Of a stretch of 64,000 nt of DNA, positions 16,843 to 24,918 are shown piece after piece (the stretch's first letter is position 1; the number at the start of each line of letters is the position of its first letter). Under the pieces are notes generated by a model. The model had not been told where the DNA came from. It ran no database searches and saw only the letters and a program-made list of their open reading frames with translations. A program made the position numbers and the translations under genes. The stretch is from Paractinoplanes maris (GTDB taxonomy: Bacteria; Actinomycetota; Actinomycetes; Mycobacteriales; Micromonosporaceae), in assembly GCF_023544465.1 (NCBI RefSeq), contig NZ_JALPVL010000003.1:434001-498000 (forward strand). Reading direction: 5' to 3'.

Positions 16843-17534
16843 CCACGGCGCTGATCGAGCTCAGCGGCATCACCAAGGTCCTGAAGGGTCAGGAGCAACC
16901 CCGCACGATCCTCGACGGTGTCGGCTTGACTGTCCACCCCGGAGAGAGCGTGGCCATCGTCGGCCGGTCCGGCTCGGGCAAGAGCACGCTGCTCAGCGTG
17001 ATCGGCCTGTTCGACCGGCCCGACTCGGGCAGCTATCTGCTCGACGGCCAGGAGATCGCCCGGCTGCCCGAGCGGCGTGCGGCCCGGCTGCGCAGCTCCC
17101 ACTTCGGTTTCGTGTTCCAGCGGTTCTTTCTGCTGAAACACCTGACGGCGGCCCAGAACGTAGCCATGGCACTGGTCAACGGCCAGGGCTGGCACCCGCG
17201 CCGGCAGCGCCGGACGCGGGTGATGGAGGCGCTCGAACAGGTGGGTATCGCGCACCTGGCGAAGAACCGGCCGACCAAGATGTCCGGCGGCGAGCAGCAG
17301 CGGGTGGCGATCGCCCGGGCCCTCGTCCGGGATCCGAAGGTTCTGCTGGCCGACGAGCCGACCGGCGCGCTCGACACCGAGACCGGCACGCTCGTCATCG
17401 ACGCGCTGCTGTCGGCCACTCAGCGCGGCTGCGGCCTCATCCTGGTGACCCACGACCGCGACCACGCGGCGCGGATGGGCCGCACCCACGACCTGATCGA
17501 CGGCGTGCTGAACGAACGGGTGGCGGCACGATGA
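16839..17534 (+). CDS. MacB/LolD-type ABC ATPase
   Basis: 231 residues. Walker A GRSGSGKST at about 43-51, Q-loop FVFQRFFLL, the signature MSGGEQQRVAIARAL, Walker B LLADEP and the ALDTET D-loop, all as in the LolD/MacB/FtsE class that drives mechanotransmission permeases. Start and stop each overlap the neighbouring gene by four bases (ATGA), so expression is coupled to adaptor and permease. Confidence 0.95.
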   Translation: MTTALIELSGITKVLKGQEQPRTILDGVGLTVHPGESVAIVGRSGSGKSTLLSVIGLFDRPDSGSYLLDGQEIARLPERRAARLRSSHFGFVFQRFFLLKHLTAAQNVAMALVNGQGWHPRRQRRTRVMEALEQVGIAHLAKNRPTKMSGGEQQRVAIARALVRDPKVLLADEPTGALDTETGTLVIDALLSATQRGCGLILVTHDRDHAARMGRTHDLIDGVLNERVAAR

Positions 17535-18805
17535 GGCGCTTCTCGGGCCGGTTCCGGTCCTCGCTGATCATCGGCCTCCAGGGCATCCGCGCCCGCAAGC
17601 TGCGCACCCTGCTGTCGATGATCAGCCTGTTCCTGGGCGTGCTGGCCGTCGTGGTCGTGCAGGCCGGGGCGAGCATCGCGGAACGAGCTCTGCTGGCCGA
17701 TCTGGAGCTGACGGCCGGCTACGACGGCACGCGCGTGATGGAGATGCAGGCCTCGCAGCAGGCGGCCGAGGTGCTGACCACCACGGCCAAGGGCCGCTCC
17801 GACGCGGTGGTGATGCTGGGCATCAACGGCATCGTCGGCGAACCCGGCGTCCTGCCGGTCAACCCGGGTGGGTCCCCGATCGACGAGGACTGGGGACCGC
17901 CGATGAACTGCGACGAGAACGGCTGCGTGCCGATCGGTGGCCCCGAAGGCGAAGCGGTGGAACTCCGGTTGACCGCGCTGACCGGAGACGTCCGCAAGTT
18001 CCGGCCGTTCCGCCAGGAATCGGGCCGGTGGCTCGACTTCACGACGGTCCCCGCGCTGGCGCCCCGGCTGGTGCTCAACATGGAGGCGGCCAAAGCCTTC
18101 GACCGCCACCACGTCCCGGCCGAGATGCGGGTCGGCGGCGCGGCGAACAACGTGACACCACGCTTCACCGGCGTGGTCGACGACGGCGACGGTCAACCCC
18201 GCGCTTACGTACGGCTGGACGAGCTCACCAACTGGCTGCCGACCTCGAAGCTGGCCGACCCCAACACCAGCGGCGAGCTGCGCCTGATGATGACCGCGGG
18301 CTCGCCGGTCGAGCAGGTGGTGACCAGCAAACTCAAGGCCATGGGGAACGAGCCGTACGCGTTCACCGTGGAATCCCGCAAGGAGCAGGAGAAAACACTG
18401 ACCCTGATGCGGTTGGTGTTCTTCGCGATGGCCGGGCTCGTGCTGCTGATCGGCGTGGCGGGCATCCTGAACGTGGGACTGGCCACCGTGGGCGAACGGG
18501 TCGAGGAGTTCGCCCTGCGCCGGGCAGTGGGAACGCCACGCTTCCTGCTGGCCGGCATCGTCCTGGTCGAGACATTACTGACCGGCCTCTTCACCGCCGC
18601 CGCGGCGATCGGGGTGAGCGTGGCCGGCTTGCGGGTGGTGTCGATGATTGTCGGCAGTTCCGAGCCGCTACTACGAGACGTCCAGTTCCCGTGGGAAGCC
18701 GGCGTGGCCGGAATCATCGCGGGCCTTGTCGCCGGGGTGCTCGGTGGATTCGTTCCGGCGTTGAGAGCAGCCGGCATTCCGATCGCGACGGTCATGCGGG
18801 CCTGA
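17531..18805 (+). CDS. MacB-like ABC permease, contains a TTA codon
   Basis: 424 residues. One N-terminal membrane helix (about 25-48), a 230-residue extracytoplasmic MacB-PCD-like domain, and an FtsX domain with three helices at the C-terminus (about 290-420; VGERVEEFALRRAVGTPR is the conserved cytoplasmic loop). It is the third gene of the operon. A rare TTA leucine codon occurs at 18575-18577 in the second-last helix; in streptomycetes such codons make translation depend on the bldA tRNA. Exported substrate unknown (antimicrobials and peptides are typical for the class). Confidence 0.92.
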   Translation: MRRFSGRFRSSLIIGLQGIRARKLRTLLSMISLFLGVLAVVVVQAGASIAERALLADLELTAGYDGTRVMEMQASQQAAEVLTTTAKGRSDAVVMLGINGIVGEPGVLPVNPGGSPIDEDWGPPMNCDENGCVPIGGPEGEAVELRLTALTGDVRKFRPFRQESGRWLDFTTVPALAPRLVLNMEAAKAFDRHHVPAEMRVGGAANNVTPRFTGVVDDGDGQPRAYVRLDELTNWLPTSKLADPNTSGELRLMMTAGSPVEQVVTSKLKAMGNEPYAFTVESRKEQEKTLTLMRLVFFAMAGLVLLIGVAGILNVGLATVGERVEEFALRRAVGTPRFLLAGIVLVETLLTGLFTAAAAIGVSVAGLRVVSMIVGSSEPLLRDVQFPWEAGVAGIIAGLVAGVLGGFVPALRAAGIPIATVMRA

Positions 18806-19336
18806 ACCGGTCGGTGGGTTGGACTCGCTTGCGCTGGACGTCGGAGGACAAGAACAGCTGGGTCTTTTACCACAGCTCTCCCCCTGGCTTGGGGGCTCTC
18901 CGGGCGACGGCAAGCGCAGCTCATCGTGAGCAAGGGCAGTACGCAAGCCGCCCTTTGCTTGCGTACTGCCCTTGATTGCGATTCGCTTCCGCCTGCCGTC
19001 GCCCGGAGGGCCCCCAAGCCTCCCACCGCAACCATCGCCAGAGAGCTCTCCAGCGATGGCCGGGGACTGGGGCAGCGCCCCAGGGTCTACCCCCCGAATC
19101 GGCAGCGCCCCGCCAGAAGCGGCCGAGCTGCGACACGGCCCCGCGGAGCGTCAGTCCTAACTAGACTCGGGGATGACCCAGCTCCCGTCGGCTGAGCAGA
19201 TCGCCCGGCCGGAGGAGCTGAGGGAGACCGACGAACACGCGGCGGTGGCCCGCAAATCCTGAGGCGGTCGATGAGTTCGGCCGTGCCCACCGGTCTGACA
19301 ACACATGACCGGACAACGGCAAACAAGGAGAACATC
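18806..19336. other. 531-bp intergenic region without a recognisable gene
   Basis: Between the MacB-like permease and the RibD-like reductase. Several short frames cross it, but they only read through a large inverted repeat (annotated at 18886-19020) and have no family resemblance. Downstream lies a second small palindromic tract (CTGGGG...CCCCAG near 19065-19081). Composition looks like an inserted hairpin element plus spacer. Confidence 0.6.
18886..19020. repeat. Long imperfect inverted repeat, arms of about 63 bp
   Basis: The left arm 18886-18948 and right arm 18957-19020 are reverse complements apart from a few substitutions and a short indel in the middle; the loop is only eight bases. 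The innermost 17 bases of each arm (ending in AGTACGCAAGC) and the outermost 11 (starting GGCTTGGGGG) match exactly. The form is that of a MITE or REP-like hairpin element, or of a very large terminator for the MacB-like operon. No transposase or target-site duplication was identified. Confidence 0.75.
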
Positions 19337-19915
19337 ATGACCGCCACCTACACTTTCGACGTCTTCTCCAGCGTCGACGGCTTCGGGGCCGCCGGCGGCG
19401 ACTGGACCGGCTACTGGGGCAAGCAAGGCCCGGAGTTGCTCGCCCACCGCCTCGAGCAGTACGACGGGGAGCAGCGGATGGTCTTCGGCGCCACCACCTA
19501 CCGCGAGTTCGCGCGGATGCTGGCCGGCAGCACGGAGGAGTCCGAGGTCCGCGACCCCTGGGTCACCAAGATGATCAATCTGCCCGCCACGGTGGTGTCG
19601 AACACGCTGACCGGACCGCTCGACTGGCACGACGCGACTGTCGCCGGTGGTGACGCAGTGGAGGTTGTGCGGCGGCTCAAGCAGGAGTCCGATGCGCCGT
19701 TGCGCTCGCACGGCAGCCTGTCACTCAACCGGGCGCTGATGGCGGCCGGGCTGGTCGATCGCGTTCAGGTGTCGGTCTTTCCGGTGATCACCGGGCGGAC
19801 CGGGCTCAGTTCGATCTTTCAGGGGGCCGAGGATTTCGACCTCGAGCTGATCGGGAGCCGGACGCTCGACGGGCGCGTCCAGGAACTCGTTTACCGGCCC
19901 ACGCTGCATGCCTAG
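19337..19915 (+). CDS. Dihydrofolate reductase-like (RibD C-terminal) protein
   Basis: 192 residues. ATG at 19337 has AAGGAG six bases upstream. Typical RibD_C/DHFR-like order: TYTFDVFSSVDGF at the start, MVFGATTYREFA (the NADPH-site segment), VVSNTL, the GGDAVEVVRRLK helix, and a closing VQVSVFPVITGRTG/LELIGSRTLDG. These small single-domain proteins are probably NADPH-dependent reductases; substrate is not known. Stands alone between the inverted repeat and a glycosyltransferase. Confidence 0.88.
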   Translation: MTATYTFDVFSSVDGFGAAGGDWTGYWGKQGPELLAHRLEQYDGEQRMVFGATTYREFARMLAGSTEESEVRDPWVTKMINLPATVVSNTLTGPLDWHDATVAGGDAVEVVRRLKQESDAPLRSHGSLSLNRALMAAGLVDRVQVSVFPVITGRTGLSSIFQGAEDFDLELIGSRTLDGRVQELVYRPTLHA

Positions 19916-19953
19916 CCCGCGGTGAGCCGGCGCGGCGGCGGACGAGCGGTGGT

Positions 19954-20787
19954 GTGGCCGGGGTGACTCTGCTGTCGGTCGTCGTGCCGGTCTTCAACGA
20001 GGAAGCGTTCCTCGGGTCGTGCCTGGACGCGGTGCTGGGGCAGGAGGAGCCGGTGCACGAGGTCATCGTGGTCGACAACAACTCGACCGACCGGACCTGG
20101 GAAGTGCTCGACGCGTACCGGGGAAGGGTTTTGATTCTGCGCGAGCCTCGGCCGGGAGTGCAGCACGCCCGGAACCGTGGCCTGGACGCGGCCTCGGGGG
20201 CCGTGCTGGGGCGGATCGACGCGGACACCCGGCTGCCGCCGGACTGGTCGCGGCGGGTGCGGCTGGCGTTCGAGGATTCCGGGGTGGACGCGGTCACCGG
20301 GCCGGTGGGCTACTACGACGTGGCGCTGGGTCCGCTGCTCGGGCTGGGTGACGCGGCGATCCGATGGGCTTGGAGCCGGCCGGTGATCGGCCGGATGGAC
20401 TGGTTGTTCGGCGCCAACATGGCTGTCCGGGCCAGTGCCTGGCGGCTCGTGCGGCCGGTGCTGTGCACGGACGGCTCGGCTCACGAGGACATCGATCTCG
20501 GCATCCATCTGCGGGCCGCGGGCGGGCACATCGCGTACGACCCCGGATTGCGCGCGAGCACCTCGGCGCGCCGCATCGCCGACCGCTTCGGCGATTATCG
20601 CCGCTATCTGCTGATGAGCGAGGCCGGCTATCGCGCCCATCGGGCGATGGTGCCGCGCGGCTCGCTCGTGCGCGCGTGGCTCACCGCGCGGTTGCTGTTG
20701 GTGCTGTTTCCGGTGCTGCGGTTGCTGTTCGAGCTCCGGTCGGGGGGCCGGGTGCGGTCGCGGAAGAATCCGATGTCCCGCCGTTGA
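19954..20787 (+). CDS. Family 2 glycosyltransferase
   Basis: 277 residues. GT-A fold: LLSVVVPVFNEE at the N-terminus, VIVVDNNSTDRT, the metal-binding DxD in RIDADTRLP, and HEDIDLG as the catalytic-base motif. The C-terminus has one hydrophobic segment (LLLVLFPVLRLLFEL) that may attach it to the membrane. GTG start at 19954. Its last 107 bases overlap the convergent DUF998 gene. Sugar donor and acceptor unknown; no neighbouring polysaccharide genes. Confidence 0.9.
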   Translation: MAGVTLLSVVVPVFNEEAFLGSCLDAVLGQEEPVHEVIVVDNNSTDRTWEVLDAYRGRVLILREPRPGVQHARNRGLDAASGAVLGRIDADTRLPPDWSRRVRLAFEDSGVDAVTGPVGYYDVALGPLLGLGDAAIRWAWSRPVIGRMDWLFGANMAVRASAWRLVRPVLCTDGSAHEDIDLGIHLRAAGGHIAYDPGLRASTSARRIADRFGDYRRYLLMSEAGYRAHRAMVPRGSLVRAWLTARLLLVLFPVLRLLFELRSGGRVRSRKNPMSRR

Positions 20788-21427
20788 GCGTCGATGCGAG
20801 AGCCACCACCGCGATCCAGGCCAGGCCGCCGAAGAGGGCGACCCGCTCGAGCAGCCCGCTGGGGTTGCCCGGCAGCACGCCCGCGTCGTCGAGCACCACC
20901 AGCACACTGGCCGCGACGAACGTGATGGCCATGAGCAAGGCAACGGCCAGGCCCGCGTACGGCCGGTGGACGCACCGCCCGAGCAGGGCCGCCGCCACGA
21001 CGCCGGCCCCCCCGAGCGTGACCGCCACCAGCTGGTGGGCCAGGCCGATCGCGGTGTGCGTCTCGGGCACGTCCGGCGGGTAGCCGATCCCGGCGTCGGT
21101 CGGCAGCACCGCCAGCACAATCAGGCAGGCGCCGCACCAGCCGACGAGCCCCACCGCCCACCGCACCGGGACGGGAGCTACGGTCCAGCGCGCCGACGTG
21201 AGCTGTCGCCGCAGGCCGGCCGCGCCGATGAGGAGCCACAGGCCGCAGAGGGCCAGGTTCACGTCGGCGAGGCGGCCGCCCGGGCCGAGCGAGAGCTGGC
21301 TGATCCAGTTGCGGCTCGGGTCGTAGCCCGGCCGGGTCAGGCCGGCCACGGTGACGAAGACGATCATCTGAAGCGCGGCCAGGACACACGCCAGCGGCAG
21401 CATCCGGGCGACCCGCGTCGACAGCAC
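20681..21427 (-). CDS. DUF998 membrane protein
   Basis: 248 residues with six hydrophobic helices. The first loop carries the family signature DPSRNWISQLSLG; helices follow at about 55-75, 88-108, 122-148, 158-180 and 190-210. The final 38 residues are low-complexity Thr/Ala/Pro and are encoded by DNA that is also the 3' end of the glycosyltransferase gene, so the tail may have been acquired by loss of an earlier stop. GTG start. Function of DUF998 proteins is unknown. Confidence 0.85.
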   Translation of the reverse strand: MLSTRVARMLPLACVLAALQMIVFVTVAGLTRPGYDPSRNWISQLSLGPGGRLADVNLALCGLWLLIGAAGLRRQLTSARWTVAPVPVRWAVGLVGWCGACLIVLAVLPTDAGIGYPPDVPETHTAIGLAHQLVAVTLGGAGVVAAALLGRCVHRPYAGLAVALLMAITFVAASVLVVLDDAGVLPGNPSGLLERVALFGGLAWIAVVALASTLNGGTSDSSATAPGPPTGARTATAAPETAPTATAR

Positions 21428-21568
21428 ATCCGAAGCCTGTCACCCCGAGGCAACCGCATGATCAACATGATCACGGCTGCCCACGAATGTGATCTACGTC
21501 TGCGCAGAATGCTCAGCCGACGCACGTCACATTGCTCATTTTGATCGTCGGCGATCAGGGTTGCCCGC

Positions 21569-23329
21569 ATGGTTACCGTCACGCTTGCCGAGTACCTCGG
21601 GCGCCGCCTGGTCCAGTGCGGCGTCGGCCACCTGTTCGGGGTGCCCGGCGACTTCAACCTCACGCTGCTCGACCACCTGATCCCGGTCGACGGGCTGGCC
21701 TGGGTGGGATCGCCCAACGAGCTGGGCGCGGGGTACGCCGCCGACGCCTACGCGCGCAGCCGCGGACTGGCCGCGATCGTGACCACCTATGGCGTGGGTG
21801 AGCTGAGCGCCCTCAACGCCATCGCGGGCAGCGCGGCCGAGGATGTGCCCGTCGTGCACATCGCGGGCAGTCCGTCGACCACGGCGGTGGCCGCGAGGCG
21901 ACCGGTGCATCACACGCTGGCCGACGGGGTTTTCGGGCGCTTCGCCAACGCGTACGCCGAAGTGACCGTGCACCAGGAGATCGTGACCGCCGGGCGGGCG
22001 GCCGAGCAGATCGACGCCGTGCTGCTCGCGGCGATGACGCACCGCAAGCCGGCCTACCTGAGCATCCCGCAGGATCTGGCCACGCTGCCGGTCGACGCCG
22101 CTCCCCTGGCGACACCGCTCACGCCGGTCCCGCGCCGGCCGCTGGAGTTCGAGGCCGCGCTGCGCGAACGACTCAGGACAGCCACCCGCCCGGTCATCGT
22201 CGCCGGCCACCTGGTCGCACGGTTCGGCCTCGGCGCCGAGGTGCTGGCCGCGGCCACCAAGGCCGGTATCCCGATCGTCACGTCGCTGGCCGCCAAGGGA
22301 GTCATCGACGAGAGCGAGCCCCTGCACCACGGGGTCTACGCCGGCACGATGATCGACGAGGCCGCCGCGCGACTCGTCCGCGAAGCCGACCTCGTCATCG
22401 AACTGGGCACCGTGGCCAGCGACGTGCTCTCCGGCTTCTTCACCCACCGCGGCCCGGACGAGCAGGTCGTGCACGTCGGCGCCACCACCGCGACGATCGG
22501 CCTCGGCGAGCCCCGGCCGGTGGCTTTCGCGGATGCCATCCGTACGCTGGCCGCCTTTGACTTCGTCTTCGAGACGGCCGCGAGGGGCGAGCCAACGGCC
22601 CGGCGCGCCGCGCCAGACGAACGGACGCCCGGGCACGCCGCGCCAAACAAGCCGACGCCCGCGCACGCCGCGCCAGACAAGCAAACGCCCGGGCACGCCG
22701 TGGTGGACGAGCGCACGACCGGGCACGTCGCGGTGGATGACGACGCGGCCCTCAGTCAGGAAGCGTTGTGGGCGGCGGTGCAGGACTGGCTGCCGGGTGG
22801 CATCGCGCTCCTCGCCGACACCGGTACGTCGTTCTGGGGTGCGGCCGGGTTGCGTCTGCCGCCCGACACGGTCTTTGTGGGTCAGCCGATCTGGAACTCG
22901 ATCGGCTATGCCTTGCCGGCCGTGCTGGGGCAGGGGCTGGCCGACCCGGGACGCCGCCCGGTGCTGATCGCCGGGGACGGCGCGGCGCAGATGACCGTGC
23001 AGGAGTTGAGCACGATCGCCGCCGCTGCGCTGAAGCCGGTGGTGTTGCTGCTCAACAACGACGGCTACACGATCGAGCGGGCCCTGCAGAGCCCGGACGC
23101 CGGCTACAACGACGTCGCCGCCTGGGACTGGGCCGGCCTGGTCACCGCGCTGACCGGCGACAAGGTCGACTATCACCGCGCCGAGACGGCGGCCGACCTG
23201 CGGCACGCGCTGACCGCGATCGGTGACGCGTTCACGTTCATCGAGGTCGTGCTGGACAAGTACGACGCCCCGCCGCTGCTGCGCCGGTTGGCTGAGCGCA
23301 GCGGCGGCGGGGCGCCGGGGACGAGCTAG
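21569..23329 (+). CDS. Thiamine-diphosphate 2-keto acid decarboxylase (pyruvate/indolepyruvate decarboxylase type)
   Basis: 586 residues. PYR domain with cofactor-activating Glu51 (SPNELGAGY) and the decarboxylase His pair at 114-115 (VHHTL); middle domain about 190-340; PP domain with ThDP/Mg motif GDG (Asp470) through NNDGYTIE. The HH pair and EELNAAYAADGYAR-like segment place it with pyruvate/indolepyruvate/branched-chain keto acid decarboxylases rather than acetolactate synthases. Between the middle and PP domains is an unusual linker of four and a half 10-residue repeats (about 345-390). It converts a 2-keto acid to aldehyde and CO2; the preferred acid is unknown. Stop overlaps the convergent peptidase stop. 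Confidence 0.9.
   Translation: MVTVTLAEYLGRRLVQCGVGHLFGVPGDFNLTLLDHLIPVDGLAWVGSPNELGAGYAADAYARSRGLAAIVTTYGVGELSALNAIAGSAAEDVPVVHIAGSPSTTAVAARRPVHHTLADGVFGRFANAYAEVTVHQEIVTAGRAAEQIDAVLLAAMTHRKPAYLSIPQDLATLPVDAAPLATPLTPVPRRPLEFEAALRERLRTATRPVIVAGHLVARFGLGAEVLAAATKAGIPIVTSLAAKGVIDESEPLHHGVYAGTMIDEAAARLVREADLVIELGTVASDVLSGFFTHRGPDEQVVHVGATTATIGLGEPRPVAFADAIRTLAAFDFVFETAARGEPTARRAAPDERTPGHAAPNKPTPAHAAPDKQTPGHAVVDERTTGHVAVDDDAALSQEALWAAVQDWLPGGIALLADTGTSFWGAAGLRLPPDTVFVGQPIWNSIGYALPAVLGQGLADPGRRPVLIAGDGAAQMTVQELSTIAAAALKPVVLLLNNDGYTIERALQSPDAGYNDVAAWDWAGLVTALTGDKVDYHRAETAADLRHALTAIGDAFTFIEVVLDKYDAPPLLRRLAERSGGGAPGTS
22601..22740 (+). repeat. 30-bp in-frame tandem repeat in the decarboxylase linker
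   Basis: Four full units beginning at 22601, 22631, 22661 and 22691 and a partial one at 22721. Each codes ten residues of the pattern x-A/G-H-A-A/V-P/V-D-x-x-T-P with Pro, His and charged residues. The later copies diverge more, so the array is not brand new. Confidence 0.85.
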
Positions 23330-24726
23330 GCGGTCGCGGTCGCGTAGGCGGCCGAGCCGATCAGCTCGAGCGAGACCTGCAAGCGCTCGAGGCTGATGTT
23401 CTTGGCGATGGTGTCCTCGGGGCTGTGGTAGGGCGGTTCGAGCAGCGCCGGGGACGCCTCGCCGCGCCACGAGAAGTTGGCCGCGGCGATGCCGACCTCC
23501 TGGAACGACTGGTGGTCGCTGGAGCCGCGCAGGGTCACCGGCGAGATCCGCGGGGTGTAGCCGAGGCGTTGCGCGGCCGCGGTCACCCCGTCGGTGGCCC
23601 GGTTGGCCAGCCCGTCGAACGAGAGCAGCCAGTATCGGGTGGCCGGATCCCAGCTCGTCGCGACCATGTCGTTCTGGTAGACGGCCAGGATGCGGTCGCG
23701 CTCGGCCTGCGGGAGCTGGGCCACGTAGTAGCGCGAGCCGATCAGCCCCTGCTCCTCCGAGCCCCAGAGGGCGAAGCGCAGCTGGGCGTTGGTCGGCAGC
23801 TTGCGCAGTGCCCGGGCCAGTTCCAGGCACAGGACGGTGCCCGAGCCGTCGTCGTTGGCGCCGGGTGCACCGATGACGGTGTCGTAGTGGGCGCTCACCA
23901 TGACGACCGGGCCACCGGTGGTGCGGCGGGGCGCGTTGGCGATGACGTTGTGCGACGTGAGGTTCCGGTGCGCCGTCGTCGACAGGGTCAGTGTCAGCCG
24001 CCGGGCCGCGAGCAGCTCGCGCAGCCGGTGCTTCTGGGCCTGGGCGACGCCGACGACCGGGATGGGCGCCGGGGTCTCGGCGAGTCCGGGCAGGGCCGGG
24101 CTGAAGGCCGAGGCCCGTCGCGGCTCGACCAGGTCGGCCGGCAGGAAGATGACGGCGGCCGCCCGGCGGGCCACCGCGGTCGCGACGACCTGCTCGCGCG
24201 TGGCCACCACGTAGTCGATGAGCAGGATCTTGCCGGTGACGTCGGCCGGGTAGTCGGCCTCGCCGCCGAGCCCCGCGTCGACCACGTCGCCGCGCACCCT
24301 GGTGTCCAGCTTGGCGTTCGGCGAGGCGCCGCACTGCCAGTTGAGGTCGGTGGGCAGCCCGCGGGGCGAGCTGAGCTGGGCCAGGAACTTGTCGGCGACC
24401 GGGAACGGCTGCAGCTCGACGTCGTAACCGAGGAGGTCCAGCACCCCGGAGATGTATTTGGCGGCCACCAGCTCCGACTTGGTGCCACCGATGCGCGGCC
24501 CGATGCCGATCGACAGCACCTTGAGGTGGGCCAGCGCGCGCTCCGCCGACACCCGCCGGGCCACGTCGAGGTCGTGACCGGTGAGCGCGGGCGGCCGGGT
24601 CGCGCCGGGGCGCAGGCCGGTGGCGGCCCAGGCCGGTGCGGGCAGGGCGACCGCTGCCGCTCCGCCCAGCGCGACCGACAGCATGCGCCGGCGGCTGACC
24701 GCGGACGGGTGCTCGTGCGTGTCCAA
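23326..24726 (-). CDS. Secreted M28-family aminopeptidase with PA domain, Tat-exported
   Basis: About 466 residues. TTG at 24726 preceded by GGAGGA five bases upstream. Twin-arginine signal SRRRMLSVALGG at about 11-22, cleavage near PAWAA. A protease-associated domain (about 120-250) sits inside an M28 fold: zinc ligands in SAHYDTV, GANDDGSGT and YQNDMV, catalytic Glu in WGSEEQGLIGS, and the final His in PPYHSPEDT. Removes N-terminal residues from extracellular peptides. Its stop overlaps the keto acid decarboxylase stop by four bases; no operon partner. Confidence 0.93.
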   Translation of the reverse strand: MDTHEHPSAVSRRRMLSVALGGAAAVALPAPAWAATGLRPGATRPPALTGHDLDVARRVSAERALAHLKVLSIGIGPRIGGTKSELVAAKYISGVLDLLGYDVELQPFPVADKFLAQLSSPRGLPTDLNWQCGASPNAKLDTRVRGDVVDAGLGGEADYPADVTGKILLIDYVVATREQVVATAVARRAAAVIFLPADLVEPRRASAFSPALPGLAETPAPIPVVGVAQAQKHRLRELLAARRLTLTLSTTAHRNLTSHNVIANAPRRTTGGPVVMVSAHYDTVIGAPGANDDGSGTVLCLELARALRKLPTNAQLRFALWGSEEQGLIGSRYYVAQLPQAERDRILAVYQNDMVATSWDPATRYWLLSFDGLANRATDGVTAAAQRLGYTPRISPVTLRGSSDHQSFQEVGIAAANFSWRGEASPALLEPPYHSPEDTIAKNISLERLQVSLELIGSAAYATATA

Positions 24727-24918
24727 AGGTTCCTCCAAGTCGATCCGGCTCGTGATCCGGCGAGGACGCGAGGCCGTGGTCGGGCCGCCGCTCCCCGTGA
24801 CTGATGAACCTAAGGCGTAGTTAGAAGTTCTTCAATACTTACAGCTGTGGATACTGAGGGGCGGCCCGTTCCTCCTGCATACCGGCTGGTGCGGGCCGCC
24901 GATCGACGTTCGCCGGAA

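Noticed and set aside
18886..19020. Inverted repeat considered as an integron attC site or insertion-sequence ends.
   Set aside because: No integrase, cassette gene or transposase nearby, and the arms are almost fully complementary with a tiny loop.
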